From NCBI RefSeq assembly GCF_018860765.1, contig NZ_JAHKPV010000001.1:343948-407947 (forward strand): a stretch of DNA of 64,000 bases, written 5' to 3'. The position numbers and the translations under genes were made by a program. The notes under the pieces were generated by a model, which was not told the DNA's origin, made no database searches, and was given only the letters and a program-made list of their open reading frames with translations. The DNA is from Marinobacter salexigens (GTDB lineage Bacteria; Pseudomonadota; Gammaproteobacteria; Pseudomonadales; Oleiphilaceae). Below are positions 1 to 7,559 of this stretch, one piece after another; position 1 is the stretch's first letter, and every line of letters starts with the position of its first letter.

Positions 1-578
1 AAGCCCTCCGGAATCATGAACAGTGGCAGATATCGCAGATAATCGTGGACCAACTCCGAAAACTCATACACTCCGCTAAACCAGAGCATAAGACACATCA
101 CCAGCCCTGCCACAGCCACGGATATGCCTGCCCCGAAAAAGCCGCAGAAAAAGATGTAGGCAAAGAAATTGCTGAAATTCCGGTGGCGTTCCCAAAGCAT
201 GATGCCATGGGTTACAAGCGCTGGAATCATAACCGTTACCAGAGCGTTGGCAGCAAACATGGTGACAGGTTCACGGCCGGTGATTACCGTGAGAATCAGG
301 GCCAATAGCCCGGCGAAAACCGCCAGCCCCCAGCCAAGCATCAAGGTGACTGCGGTGATGCCAAAAATATGAATTGCGAGGCCGGGGTTGATGCCAGCGC
401 GCAGTTGCCAAATAAAACCCAAAGCAACCGCAGCGCCAAAAAACGAATGCTGAAGTACATTGTCTGAGCGCAAAATGCACCAACGTACAGAACGTGCTGC
501 TTGCGCTAGGATAAGCAGAAACAGAAACAGCGTTACAAACCACTGCGGGGTTGATAGCAGATTGTCGGTCATGCCCAT
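1..578 (-). CDS. CbiM-like energy-coupling factor permease (COG3235-type membrane protein), 3' end missing
   Basis: This is an integral membrane protein read leftward off the window edge; about 192 codons are visible. The translation is strongly hydrophobic, with several membrane helices and the stretch GINPGLAIHIFGITAVTLML. I recognise that stretch as typical of the COG3235 family, which is related to the CbiM/NikM permeases of cobalt and nickel ECF transporters. It lacks the N-terminal Met-His start that CbiM uses for metal binding, so metal transport is not assured. The start is ATG at 578, with ATG 572 as the alternative; both have only a weak AGAG-type ribosome site. The gene lies 111 bases downstream of a SulP gene on the same strand and may have its own promoter. 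The family call rests on sequence pattern alone. Confidence 0.65.
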   Translation of the reverse strand, partial: MGMTDNLLSTPQWFVTLFLFLLILAQAARSVRWCILRSDNVLQHSFFGAAVALGFIWQLRAGINPGLAIHIFGITAVTLMLGWGLAVFAGLLALILTVITGREPVTMFAANALVTVMIPALVTHGIMLWERHRNFSNFFAYIFFCGFFGAGISVAVAGLVMCLMLWFSGVYEFSELVHDYLRYLPLFMIPEG

Positions 579-689
579 AATGAAAAGCGCTCTCTGAAAC
601 CCGTGACCGGCTACATGATAACGGTGTTACCTGCTCCGTAACCAATGATCTAGGTGATACGAAGCAAAACCCGGAACAGAGGCTTGTCT

Positions 690-2423
690 TTAGGCGGCAT
701 CTTTTAATGGGCCCTGGTTACCCGTGAGCGCCTGCCAGGCTTCGTATGTGCTGAGGAATACCTGCCCCCCCAGATGCGAAAGAAACTCTGTGCGCTTCAA
801 GCGATCCATTACCGGCCCTTTCACCTCGGAAAGGTGTAGCCGAACCCCGGCATCCTTCAGTCGTTCATTTATGGCCTCCAGACTTTCTAGGGCCGACGCA
901 TCCACTAGGTTAACCGCCGGGCATACCAGCACCAACTCTTTCAGTTCCGGCTCGCAGGCAGCCAAATCCATCACCGCCTCTTCCAGAAAGCGTGCGTTCG
1001 CAAAATACAGGCTTTCATCAACCCGCAAAAAGGTGACTTTCGGACACAGCTCAACCTTGTGCCTCAGAACATTGCGGAAGTGCTCCGTACCCGGAACCCT
1101 ACCAACAACCGCGCTGTGAGGCCGGCTAGTGCGATAAAGAAATAGCCCTATGGAAAGCAATACCCCAGCAATAATGCCAGCCTCCACACTGTGCACAAGC
1201 GTCAGCACGATGGTTGCCAGCATGGCTCCAAAATCAGTACGGGAATAACGCCAAGTACGGCCCAGTGCGGGCAGGTCAATCAGTGTTGCCACGGCAACAA
1301 TAATAGTTGCAGCAAGAGTGGCTTGCGGCAAAAACGCAATCGCGGGCGTCAAAAACAAGGTTGCCAAAGCAATCCCGACAGCGGCATAGGCACCCGCAGC
1401 TGGCGTCTCCGCACCCGCATCAAAGTTAACCACAGAGCGGGAGAATCCCCCGGTTACCGGCATACCGCCTGATAAGCCCGCACCCAGATTGGCTGTACCT
1501 AAGCCAATCAACTCTTGATCCGGGTCGATTTTCTGGCGCCGTTTAGCCGCCAAGGTCTGCCCCACAGAAACCGACTCCACAAAACCCACCACGCTGATCA
1601 ATAAGGCGCTGACTGCCAGCTGCTGCCATAGCCCCAAATCCATGGAAGGCATGGTTAATTCAGGGAGTCCCGCAGGCACAACTCCGACCAATCGAACGCC
1701 TTGGGTATCAAGCTGGAGCAACCAGGCAACCAGCGTGGTTATTACTATCGCAAGAATCGGTGCAGTTTTGGTAAGGATATCCGCCAGCCGGGAACCCACA
1801 CCTGAACGGATCAGCAGGGGCTTTAAGTGCTTGCGGGCAAAGACAAGAAATAGCAAAGCTCCGGAGCCAATCAACAGGGTTGGTACATTGGTATCGCCCA
1901 ACGACACAACCAGCGATTGACCGATGGTCAACAGGTTCTGGCCAGACGCTTGTATACCAAAGATATGCTTTAGCTGGCTGGCGGCGATCACTATTCCAGA
2001 CGCAGTGATAAAACCGGAGATCACCGGATGGCTAAGAAAATTGGCAAGAAACCCCAGTCGAAAAACGCCCATCATGGTGAGCATCAACCCAGACATTACA
2101 GCCAGCAGTATGGCGCCAGCAACGTATTCCGGGCTTCCAGCCTCAGCCAGAGGCGCCAGAGCGGCAGCGGTCATCAGGGAGACTACCGCCACGGGGCCCA
2201 CTGAAAGCGTGCGGCTTGTGCCAAAGAGTGCGTAGAGGATCAGGGGTAGAATGCTGGCATATAAACCTATATGCGCAGGCAAGCCTGCCAGCAAAGCGTA
2301 AGCCAGAGATTGAGGAATCAGCATCACGGTTACAATAACCGCTGCCACCATGTCGCTGGTGGCTTGGCTACGCCCATACTCTGGCGCCCATTGAAGAATC
2401 GGCAAATAGCGTTTGAAGTTCAT
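690..2423 (-). CDS. SulP family anion transporter with C-terminal STAS domain
   Basis: A 577-residue inner-membrane transporter. Residues about 20-420 form the polytopic SulP core, with the N-terminal signature around IPQSLAYALLAGLPAHIGLY. Residues about 440-565 form a cytoplasmic STAS domain ending in the VDASALESLE region. Family members move sulfate, bicarbonate or related anions. The start codon lies 7 bases after the stop of a persulfide dioxygenase-like gene, so the two are probably co-transcribed. That context suggests it handles sulfur oxyanions made during sulfide or persulfide oxidation, possibly as an exporter or exchanger; this is inference, and a bicarbonate carrier is an alternative. 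Length is normal for the family. Confidence 0.88.
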   Translation of the reverse strand: MNFKRYLPILQWAPEYGRSQATSDMVAAVIVTVMLIPQSLAYALLAGLPAHIGLYASILPLILYALFGTSRTLSVGPVAVVSLMTAAALAPLAEAGSPEYVAGAILLAVMSGLMLTMMGVFRLGFLANFLSHPVISGFITASGIVIAASQLKHIFGIQASGQNLLTIGQSLVVSLGDTNVPTLLIGSGALLFLVFARKHLKPLLIRSGVGSRLADILTKTAPILAIVITTLVAWLLQLDTQGVRLVGVVPAGLPELTMPSMDLGLWQQLAVSALLISVVGFVESVSVGQTLAAKRRQKIDPDQELIGLGTANLGAGLSGGMPVTGGFSRSVVNFDAGAETPAAGAYAAVGIALATLFLTPAIAFLPQATLAATIIVAVATLIDLPALGRTWRYSRTDFGAMLATIVLTLVHSVEAGIIAGVLLSIGLFLYRTSRPHSAVVGRVPGTEHFRNVLRHKVELCPKVTFLRVDESLYFANARFLEEAVMDLAACEPELKELVLVCPAVNLVDASALESLEAINERLKDAGVRLHLSEVKGPVMDRLKRTEFLSHLGGQVFLSTYEAWQALTGNQGPLKDAA

Positions 2424-2430
2424 TCCGCGC

Positions 2431-3297
2431 TCAGAACAAGTTGACCGGAATCTTCAGGTACACCTGACCGTTATCCTCTGCTGGCGGCATTTCACCCGCC
2501 CGCATGTTGACCTGCACCGACGGTAGAATCAGCCGGGGCATGTCAAGGGTGGCATCGCGCTCGGTGCGCATCTTCACAAACTCATCTTCGCTAACGCCAT
2601 CGTGTACGTGAACATTGGCCTCACGCTGCTCTGCGACGGTTGTTTGGTGCACATACTCGTCCCGGCCCGGGGCTTTGTAATCATGGCATAGGAAAATGCG
2701 GGTTTCGGAAGGCAGCGACAGCACCTTGCGAATCGACTGGTATAGCACACGGGCGTCGCCACCGGGGAAGTCGCATCGTGCGGTTCCATAATCCGGCATA
2801 AACAAAGTGTCGCCCACAAAAGCCGCATCACCAATCACATAGGTAAGGCAGGCAGGCGTATGGCCCGGAGTGTGCATTACCTGACACTCAAGGCCGCCAA
2901 CGATAAAAGTGTCGCCTTCCCGGAATAGGCGATCAAACTGGCTACCATCGCGGGCGAACTCTGTACCCGCATTAAAAGCTTTACCAAAAATCTCCTGTAC
3001 ATCCCGTATGTGGGCGCCAATACCGGTTTTGCCTCCAAGTGTCTCGTGAAGATAGGGCGCAGCAGATAAGTGGTCCGCATGAACGTGGGTTTCCAGAATC
3101 CACTCAACCTTCAAATCATTGGCGCGCACGTACTCAATAATCTCATCGGCAGAGCGCACATCGGTAGTGCCTGCGGCGTAATCAAAATCGAGCACAGAAT
3201 CAAGAATAGCGCAGGCCTGACTAGCAGGGTCGCGGACCACGTAACTGAAGGTATTGGTGGGTTCGTCAAAAAAATGCTGAACGATCGGGTTACTCAC
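2431..3297 (-). CDS. MBL-fold persulfide dioxygenase-like hydrolase (Blh/ETHE1 type)
   Basis: A metallo-beta-lactamase-fold enzyme of about 288 residues. It shows the metal-binding motif THVHADH near residue 75, a later HTPGH, GDTLF with the bridging Asp, and LCHDYK. This pattern is typical of ETHE1-like sulfur dioxygenases and the bacterial Blh group, which oxidise glutathione persulfide to sulfite. An upstream GTG at 3306 is in frame but lies inside the GGAGG ribosome site. GTG at 3297 sits 8 bases after GGAGG and is the better start. The SulP gene follows at once, which fits a sulfide-detoxification pair. A near-perfect palindrome precedes the gene. Substrate is inferred from family and neighbour. 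Confidence 0.85.
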   Translation of the reverse strand: MSNPIVQHFFDEPTNTFSYVVRDPASQACAILDSVLDFDYAAGTTDVRSADEIIEYVRANDLKVEWILETHVHADHLSAAPYLHETLGGKTGIGAHIRDVQEIFGKAFNAGTEFARDGSQFDRLFREGDTFIVGGLECQVMHTPGHTPACLTYVIGDAAFVGDTLFMPDYGTARCDFPGGDARVLYQSIRKVLSLPSETRIFLCHDYKAPGRDEYVHQTTVAEQREANVHVHDGVSEDEFVKMRTERDATLDMPRLILPSVQVNMRAGEMPPAEDNGQVYLKIPVNLF

Positions 3298-3323
3298 GAT
3301 ATTCACCTCCGTTGGGGTGGACT

Positions 3324-3342
3324 CTTAGGATTCAATTCTAAG
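3324..3342. promoter_or_regulatory. Palindromic operator candidate upstream of the persulfide dioxygenase-like gene
   Basis: Two 9-base arms (CTTAGGATT and AATTCTAAG) flank a single central base, with 8 of 9 positions pairing. The site lies about 13 bases before the GGAGG ribosome site. Genes of this type are often controlled by sulfide-sensing ArsR-family repressors such as BigR and SqrR, which bind dyads in the promoter. No regulator gene is visible in the window, so the assignment is only suggestive. Confidence 0.35.
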
Positions 3343-3381
3343 GATATACCAAAACAGAATATAAGGTGAAATGCTCTTTTC

Positions 3382-4890
3382 TTATATGCGCGATACCCCT
3401 GATGCATCAACAATGCAGTCGCGCCCCGCCTGTTTTGCGGCATACAGCCTCTCGTCCGCCAACCCGATAATGGGATCAGGCGAATCTGGGGCGCCTCCCA
3501 GATCTTCAATACCGGCCACGCCCGCACTCACCGTCAGCGGTAGCCTCTGGCCTTTAAAAACGAAATCGTGACTGCGGACTGCACTGATAATGCGTTCTAC
3601 GGTGAGGCGCACATCCAAGGGACCTATGCCACTGAACGCAACCACAAATTCCTCACCACCAAATCTCGCTACCACATCAACCCCTCGGGTTTGCTCCAGA
3701 AGAATGTCGGCAAACGCACGCAAGCACACATCCCCACCCAGGTGGCCAATAGAATCGTTGATACGTTTGAACCGGTCCAGGTCGAACATAGCGAGTGTGA
3801 AAGGTTCTCTATATCGATTAGCGCGGCTCAGCATTTCATCAAGCCTTGGCATCAGATAGCGGCGATTGTGCAGGGCAGTCAGGGGATCACGAATAGATTG
3901 ATTAAGCAGCTCACTCTCAAGCCGGTTGCGCTCAAGTGCCCCGGAGATAAGGCCAGACACGATAATAAGGAGATCCGCCTGATCTTCACGCCAAGCGCGC
4001 TTACGCAGGGAGTCCACCCCAAAGAAGCCGGATACTACGCCACCAACACGAACCGGAACACAGAACATTGAACAAACACCCTGCTCTTCCAACATGGTGC
4101 GTTCTGGACCAACTGGAATCTGCTCAATTCCGGGCACAAACACAACCCGGTTGCCACTCACCATCTCGTCGATCTTGCGTTGCCACCACTCAAAATCATC
4201 CGTCGGTACACGGCGCTGGCTGTTAATCAGCGGCTGCACACCAGCTGCGCACCATTCGTGGGTGTTATCCATAACACAGTAATCCGACGAGAACTCATAC
4301 AAATAGGCCCGATCCACCGCGAAAAACTCGCCGATGGCTTTCAACAACTCGCAAATGCACTCATCAATGGTACCAAAGGCATGGTTAATGAACTGGGTCG
4401 ACAGTCTGGAAATCACCTTCTGAAAATCAGCCTGAAAGGCCGACTCTGCCTCGCGTTCTCTCAGCAAGTGCTCAAGCTCTTTGTAGTGCTGGATGTTATG
4501 AAACTGGCCGTACCAGACCGTGCTCCCATCCATTTGGCGTTCCGGTGCCGCATGGGCTTCAAACCATTCATAGTGGCCGGCATTCACTCTCACGCGAGCC
4601 TGACACCGCCAGAGTGTGAGAGCTCTGAGGGAAGCCTCAATACTGGCCTTAACACCTTCGGCATCCTCCGGGTGAACCGCAGAAAACACCATGCCGGCAT
4701 TTCTGCGTAAAACAGCGGGATCAATCCCCAGAATGCTGTAGACCTGATCGCTGACAAACAGGTAGCGATGGGACGCCCTATCGGCACTCAGCCAATAGGT
4801 AAAGAGAACACCGGGAATACCCAAAGCCAACTTTCGGAAAAAAAAATCAGAGTCCGTATAACTCGGCCCTAGGCCGGACTGTTCTGCCAT
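3382..4890 (-). CDS. Diguanylate cyclase with PAS and GAF sensory domains
   Basis: A soluble 502-residue signalling protein. Residues about 25-135 read as a PAS fold (FVSDQVYSILGIDP through HPEDAEG). Residues about 155-315 read as a GAF domain. Residues about 330-495 are a GGDEF domain with FDLDRFKRINDSIGH and the active-site GGEEF at 411-415. An RGVD motif five residues before GGEEF matches the RxxD inhibitory site, so product inhibition by c-di-GMP is expected. No membrane segment or EAL domain is seen. It should make c-di-GMP in response to a cytoplasmic signal of unknown nature. It stands alone between the sulfur operon and a peroxiredoxin gene. Confidence 0.92.
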   Translation of the reverse strand: MAEQSGLGPSYTDSDFFFRKLALGIPGVLFTYWLSADRASHRYLFVSDQVYSILGIDPAVLRRNAGMVFSAVHPEDAEGVKASIEASLRALTLWRCQARVRVNAGHYEWFEAHAAPERQMDGSTVWYGQFHNIQHYKELEHLLREREAESAFQADFQKVISRLSTQFINHAFGTIDECICELLKAIGEFFAVDRAYLYEFSSDYCVMDNTHEWCAAGVQPLINSQRRVPTDDFEWWQRKIDEMVSGNRVVFVPGIEQIPVGPERTMLEEQGVCSMFCVPVRVGGVVSGFFGVDSLRKRAWREDQADLLIIVSGLISGALERNRLESELLNQSIRDPLTALHNRRYLMPRLDEMLSRANRYREPFTLAMFDLDRFKRINDSIGHLGGDVCLRAFADILLEQTRGVDVVARFGGEEFVVAFSGIGPLDVRLTVERIISAVRSHDFVFKGQRLPLTVSAGVAGIEDLGGAPDSPDPIIGLADERLYAAKQAGRDCIVDASGVSRI

Positions 4891-5019
4891 GAACTACTCG
4901 CACTTCAGGCGTGAATCAGGATGCTCTTAATAAGAATAGTCCAAAGTGCCATGCGCAGCTATTTTAGAACCGGGATCCGACGCCAGAGCTATCGATTGAA
5001 AGTGACTATAGCACTAATT

Positions 5020-5060
5020 GGAATATGGTTATTCCTTTAGGTGATTCTGTATCGTATAGT
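5020..5060 (+). promoter_or_regulatory. Promoter with dyad operator for the first Prx6 gene
   Basis: A perfect dyad GGAATA-TGGT-TATTCC occupies 5020-5035. A TATAGT -10 hexamer lies at 5055-5060, and the poor TTCCTT -35 at 5032-5037 (17-base spacer) overlaps the dyad. A weak -35 overlapped by an inverted repeat fits an activator site. OxyR is an obvious candidate for a peroxidase gene, but the sequence does not match the full OxyR consensus. Confidence 0.4.
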
Positions 5061-5092
5061 GATTTCATCATCAACAGCCAAGGAGCTCTAAC

Positions 5093-5746
5093 ATGGAACA
5101 ACCCCACAACCCCGTATTTGGTTTACCACGCCTGAACGAACGCGCTCCGGATTTTAATGCCCCGACCACAGACGGCATGAAGAATCTGGACAGTTATAAA
5201 GGAAAGTGGCTGGTTCTTTTCTCACATCCGGCAGACTTTACACCCGTCTGTACTACTGAATTCATGGCCTTCGCCAAAATGGCTCCGGAATTCAACAAGC
5301 GCAACTGCGAACTGCTGGGCTTGTCCATCGACAGCCATCACTCGCACATTGCCTGGATGCGTAACATCAAGGAAAAATTCGGCATCGAGATACCCTTCCC
5401 GATTATCGCCGACCTTAAAATGGATGTTGCCCGCGCTTACGGCATGATTCATCCGGGTGCAGCCGATACCTCGGCAGTGCGCGCAACGTTCATGATTGAC
5501 CCGAATGGTGTACTGCGGGCGATGGTGTATTACCCGATGAGCAACGGTCGCTCGATTCCCGAGTTCCTGCGGCTACTGGATGCCCTTCAGGCCAGTGATG
5601 AGCACGGCATTGCCACTCCTGAAGGCTGGCAACCGGGCGATCGCGTGATCGTACCGCCTGCGGCCACAGCAGCAGAAGCAGACGCTCGAGTGAAGTCTGG
5701 AGAGTACGACTGCAAAGACTTCTACTTCTGCACCAAAGAGTTATAA
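5093..5746 (+). CDS. Peroxiredoxin, Prx6 family with archaeal-type C-terminal cysteine pair
   Basis: A 217-residue thiol peroxidase that reduces hydrogen peroxide and organic hydroperoxides in the cytoplasm. The peroxidatic Cys53 lies in HPADFTPVCTTEF. The tail carries Cys207 and Cys213 in a CKDFYFC motif, like the C-terminal pair of archaeal Prx6-type thioredoxin peroxidases, where the tail cysteines take part in catalysis. It therefore probably works as a 2-Cys enzyme, unlike the second Prx6 at 49.6 kb, which lacks the tail pair. The start has AAGGAG upstream. A strong hairpin follows the stop, so the gene is likely transcribed alone. Confidence 0.93.
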   Translation: MEQPHNPVFGLPRLNERAPDFNAPTTDGMKNLDSYKGKWLVLFSHPADFTPVCTTEFMAFAKMAPEFNKRNCELLGLSIDSHHSHIAWMRNIKEKFGIEIPFPIIADLKMDVARAYGMIHPGAADTSAVRATFMIDPNGVLRAMVYYPMSNGRSIPEFLRLLDALQASDEHGIATPEGWQPGDRVIVPPAATAAEADARVKSGEYDCKDFYFCTKEL

Positions 5747-5791
5747 GTCTTTTAAAAGACTGGAAAGAGCGTTCTGATCGCTTAAGGAATA

Positions 5792-5826
5792 CCATGGTGC
5801 CGAATACGCCGTATTCGGTATCATGG
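5792..5826 (+). terminator. Long hairpin between prx6 and cobS, probable terminator
   Basis: The arms run 5792-5808 and 5810-5826. They include 9 perfect Watson-Crick pairs next to a one-base centre and extend to 17 pairs when G-U pairs are allowed. A moderately T-rich stretch (TTCTTATTTT) follows. The tip is too tight to fold exactly as drawn, so a few central pairs must open. It most likely ends prx6 transcription before cobS. Confidence 0.5.
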
Positions 5827-5854
5827 GTTCTTATTTTGGCAACCGGAGCCGGCC

Positions 5855-6664
5855 GTGACGGACCGCACCCCGCAATCTGATTCTACCCCCTCAGCATTCG
5901 AACCATCACATCATTCACCACTTTCACATGAATGGCAGGCATTCTGGCTGGCCGTTGGCTTTCTCACCCGCATTCCAATGCTCGTACACATCGATTATTC
6001 CCAGAAGCTGATGAACCAGTGCAGTATGTATTTTCCATTGGTAGGCCTTTTGCTGGGCACTTTGTATGCAGGTTTATTTGCACTGTTTAGTTTGGCTTGG
6101 AGCCCGCTGGTGTGTGTGCTGCTGGTACTGTGCTTTCACCTGTTTATTTCCGGCGCCTTTCATGAAGACGGTCTTGCCGACAGCGTAGATGCACTAGGCG
6201 GCGGTTATACCGTAGAGAAACGCTTGGAGATCATGAAAGACAGCCGCATTGGCACTTACGGCACCGTGGCTTTGGTGATGGCTCTGGGCCTGAAAGCCGC
6301 TCTACTGATGGACGCCCAAAGCATCTGGCTTGCACTGCTGGTGGCGCCTGCGATTTGTAGGCTTACACCCTTACTGCTGATGGTATTTCTACCCTATGTA
6401 ACCGACCCGGATAAAAGTAAAAGCAAGCCGGTTGCGGAGGGGTTTTCGCGCATTCGTTTATGGATAAGCTGCGGGTTTACCGCTCTGGTCGCGGTTGTTT
6501 TCAGCCTGTGGTTACCGGGGCTGTGGCTGGCCGCAGCTACCGCAATCATTGCCGTGGCAGGGCTTTGGGGCTGGTATCTGCAACGGCAATTAGGCGGCTA
6601 TACCGGTGATGCACTGGGCGCCAGTGTGGTGTTTTGTGAGTTGGTGTTTTTGCTTGGCATCTAA
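5855..6664 (+). CDS. cobS: Adenosylcobinamide-GDP ribazoletransferase (cobalamin synthase)
   Basis: CobS joins adenosylcobinamide-GDP to alpha-ribazole (or its 5'-phosphate) at the inner membrane, the last joining step of cobalamin assembly. The family motif FHEDGLADSVDALGGG and the following KDSRIGTYG are present, and several membrane helices follow. The protein has 269 residues. The start is GTG at 5855, with GGAG 8 bases before it. A hydrophilic leader of about 30 residues precedes the first helix, which is slightly longer than usual. The gene is about 13 kb from the main cobalamin cluster and has no cobalamin riboswitch of its own in the 108 bases upstream. Confidence 0.95.
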   Translation: MTDRTPQSDSTPSAFEPSHHSPLSHEWQAFWLAVGFLTRIPMLVHIDYSQKLMNQCSMYFPLVGLLLGTLYAGLFALFSLAWSPLVCVLLVLCFHLFISGAFHEDGLADSVDALGGGYTVEKRLEIMKDSRIGTYGTVALVMALGLKAALLMDAQSIWLALLVAPAICRLTPLLLMVFLPYVTDPDKSKSKPVAEGFSRIRLWISCGFTALVAVVFSLWLPGLWLAAATAIIAVAGLWGWYLQRQLGGYTGDALGASVVFCELVFLLGI

Positions 6665-6667
6665 TCC

Positions 6668-7336
6668 TTAATTTTCCACCGAAAACGATAGTATCCGCGA
6701 TAACTGACTGTAGGGCAGGCCCGTTTCCAGATGCCAAGCGGTAAACGCCGCCTGCGCCTGCTGCAACCCTTTCTTGCTCATTGGCGAAGCATCCAAAAGT
6801 TTGGCGTGGCGTAGGCCGGAAACAACATCGCGGGACAGGATAAAGCCATCCCAGCCAACCATGCGCAAAAAATACTGCGCGCTGGTGCCTCCCAAGCGAG
6901 AACCGTTGCGTTTTAGCCAAAGCAGTAACCCCACTTGGTCTTCCGAAGACCACTTCTTCAAGAATGCCCCAAAGCTACCGTACTCCCGCGCTGCATCCAT
7001 AATCATGCGGGCATTCTCTGGAACTGTGCGTATTTTCTGCATGTTGCGCACAATCCTCTCATCCCGAGCCAGCTCCTCCAGAACATCCGGCGGCACCTGC
7101 TGCCAGTAGGCAGGCACAAAACCATGAAAAGCCGCCTCGAAACCCGGCCATTTGTTGTCTATTACTCGCCACACAAAGCCAGCTTTAAATACACAACGAG
7201 TGATTTCCGAGAGATAGCGGTCGTCTGTTCGTTGCTCGAGCTCTATGGCTGGCGGTATTTTTGGCAGTAGGGTATTCAGTTGTTCGAGGCCGCCTTTGCG
7301 TGCAATGGCACGCTCATGAATATCTGAAAAACGCAT
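6668..7336 (-). CDS. DNA-3-methyladenine glycosylase I family protein
   Basis: A 222-residue helical protein that I recognise as Tag-like (HhH-GPD superfamily). Supporting stretches are YLSEITRCVFKAGFVWRVI near residue 45, KWPGFEAAF and the C-terminal SRILSFSVEN. Family members remove 3-methyladenine from alkylated DNA in base-excision repair. The zinc-binding cysteines and histidines of E. coli Tag are not evident, so it belongs to a divergent branch and its substrate is uncertain. It converges on cobS with a 3-base gap and diverges from the arc operon. The start has a GATGAG ribosome site. Confidence 0.75.
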   Translation of the reverse strand: MRFSDIHERAIARKGGLEQLNTLLPKIPPAIELEQRTDDRYLSEITRCVFKAGFVWRVIDNKWPGFEAAFHGFVPAYWQQVPPDVLEELARDERIVRNMQKIRTVPENARMIMDAAREYGSFGAFLKKWSSEDQVGLLLWLKRNGSRLGGTSAQYFLRMVGWDGFILSRDVVSGLRHAKLLDASPMSKKGLQQAQAAFTAWHLETGLPYSQLSRILSFSVEN

Positions 7337-7356
7337 AATTTCTCATCTTTGAATCA

Positions 7357-7402
7357 TTGATATTTGTCTAAAAATTAATGTCACACATGTATTAATAGTG
7401 AC
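7357..7402 (+). promoter_or_regulatory. Candidate Anr/ArgR control region of the arc-atp operon
   Basis: The segment 7357-7370 starts with an intact FNR/Anr half site (TTGAT) but has a poor second half (GTCTA against ATCAA). The segment from 7379 contains TGTCAC, eight bases, then TAA, close to the Pseudomonas ArgR half-site pattern TGTCGC-N8-AA. GTCAC and GTGAC also form a dyad at 7380-7402. Known arc operons in pseudomonads are activated by Anr and ArgR. Here both sites are imperfect and lie about 160-200 bases before arcD. Confidence 0.3.
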
Positions 7403-7559
7403 CTAACTCAATTCATGTTGTCGCGGCTGGTCTATCCTAAAACTAGTCATTGGAAAACCGTGCTCATTTCTGGCTGAAAAGAGCAAAACGGTCGCAGCCG
7501 GGATTGAGACTTTTCGTTGGCTCTAAATAGCTGCCGATGTTGATTATAGGAGAAACGCT

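Noticed and set aside
271..645. Open frame of 124 codons on the minus strand at the left edge
   Set aside because: It is out of frame with the hydrophobic CbiM-like protein encoded on the same strand, and its translation is not protein-like.
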